A DNA stretch of 5,209 nucleotides, taken from positions 1 to 5,209 of the forward strand of contig WFPT01000113.1 in the NCBI GenBank assembly GCA_015487365.1. The letters are read 5' to 3'. Shown in pieces: positions 4,452-5,209 of this stretch. Under the pieces are notes generated by a model, which was not told the DNA's origin, did no database searches, and worked only from the letters and a program-made list of their open reading frames with translations. The stretch's first letter is position 1. Every line of letters begins with the position of its first letter. Source of the stretch: Aquificaceae bacterium (GTDB lineage: Bacteria > Aquificota > Aquificia > Aquificales > Aquificaceae). Both the position numbers and the translations under genes were made by a program.

Positions 4452-5209
4452 ATGATAGAAGGTATTTATCAAATAGGTAATATTGTCAAACAAGGGAGGA
4501 GAATTTCTGAAATTGCCTCGGATATTCCGGACATTAAGGAAGATATAGCCTACAAGGTGGGAATTATAAACTTTAACTTAGATAAAAAAAGAATAGAAAT
4601 AGATACCCGTAAGGAGTATGAGCCCGGGGATGAGGATAGTTTTAAGTATATAAAACTTGGACTAACTGGAAGGCAGAATCAGTTCCTTTGCACTTTTACC
4701 GACTTAAAAAGGCTATACTGTGAAAAAGATAAAAAATATTCCTGCTGGCTTTCAATAGAAGATGAATTAAAAAAACTATCAAAAACTGAGGAAATAGAGC
4801 AATTTTTAAGTATTTTACAAAAAATTAAAGAAATATTTTATCCGGAGGGAACCTTGGATTTTTCTAAGGTAAAAATCTTTGACGGGGTTGAGGTTAAGGG
4901 TATAAAAGATAAAGAGGAATTTAATAAAAGGCTAAAAAAAGAATTAGTCTTTTGGACAGTTCAAATAAATGGAAGGAATGTAATCGATTATGCCTTTTAC
5001 GATGAGCTTTTAAAGAAGAAAATAGTTGATGAAAAGAAAAGTAAGGAGGAAATAGTTTGCTATATGTGTGGGCAAAAAAAGGAAGAGCACTTAGAAGACT
5101 TTGGGAGATTTCCCATAAAGTTCTTCATAAACGATAAGTTGGGATTTTCCCAAAAACTTTCCGACAAATGGTCTGGAAACTTTGCACTATGTATTGACTG
5201 CTACACATC
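4452..5209 (+). CDS. Cas8b / TM1802-like large subunit of type I-B Cascade (3' end cut by window)
   Basis: ATG 4452 directly follows the cas6 stop, and the frame stays open for 252 codons to the window edge. The N-terminus reads MIEGIYQIGNIVKQG. A pair of cysteine knuckles, C203/C206 (CYMC) and C247/C250 (CIDC), would bind zinc; between them lie FGRFPIKFFINDKLGF and KWSGNFALC. A CxxC-about 40-CxxC knuckle in this position after cas6 fits the TM1802/Csh1 group of Cas8b proteins, which form the large subunit of the type I-B interference complex and help recognise the PAM. Full-length members are around 500-700 residues, so roughly half or less is seen. The gene is clearly more AT-rich than its neighbours (see findings). 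Family assignment is from memory of motifs and from position; another Cas8 subtype is possible. Confidence 0.78.
   Translation, partial: MIEGIYQIGNIVKQGRRISEIASDIPDIKEDIAYKVGIINFNLDKKRIEIDTRKEYEPGDEDSFKYIKLGLTGRQNQFLCTFTDLKRLYCEKDKKYSCWLSIEDELKKLSKTEEIEQFLSILQKIKEIFYPEGTLDFSKVKIFDGVEVKGIKDKEEFNKRLKKELVFWTVQINGRNVIDYAFYDELLKKKIVDEKKSKEEIVCYMCGQKKEEHLEDFGRFPIKFFINDKLGFSQKLSDKWSGNFALCIDCYT

Noticed and set aside
4452..5209. CRISPR repeat array near cas6
   Set aside because: No evenly spaced direct repeats of about 25-37 nt are present anywhere; the region is one continuous open reading frame.

Overview
The window looks like chromosomal DNA from a thermophilic bacterium, most likely of the Aquificota or a similar deep-branching group. 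This is inferred from the heavy use of AGG and ATA codons, Lys/Glu-rich proteins, very tight gene packing, and a 5' nuclease encoded apart from DNA polymerase I, as known in Aquifex. The genus cannot be fixed from the sequence alone. About 98 percent of the window is coding, and both ends cut through genes.

Left part (1-1624, minus strand): a compact three-gene unit reading away from a short divergent intergenic region. Its order is an Nfu/NifU C-terminal-type Fe-S scaffold, a hemerythrin-like HHE protein, and a TatD-family metal-dependent nuclease. The TatD gene does not stop at the end of the nuclease domain. It continues in frame into a radical SAM domain with a clear CxxxCxxC motif, which is cut by the window edge. 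The linker is encoded by a run of nine A residues, and both alternative frames stop within 30 nt of it.

Middle (1625-1703): a 79-bp divergent region with plausible -10 elements for each direction.

Right part (1704-5209, plus strand): six genes in a chain with overlaps of 20, 16 and 8 nt, then gaps of 2 and 0 nt. They are yajC (Sec translocon accessory), smpB (trans-translation), pgpA (phosphatidylglycerophosphate phosphatase), a stand-alone Pol I-type 5'-3' exonuclease, cas6 (crRNA-processing endoribonuclease) and the first 252 codons of a Cas8b/TM1802-like type I-B Cascade large subunit. The CRISPR genes are therefore joined directly to a housekeeping operon, with no intergenic space for a promoter of their own. 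Base composition falls sharply within or at the start of the cas8b-like gene.

The points most worth following are the TatD-radical SAM fusion with its A9 linker, the exonuclease-cas6 junction (including a C-terminal QRSLF that resembles a sliding-clamp-binding motif), and the composition break at cas8b. No CRISPR array, tRNA, rRNA, tmRNA gene, insertion sequence or clear terminator was seen.
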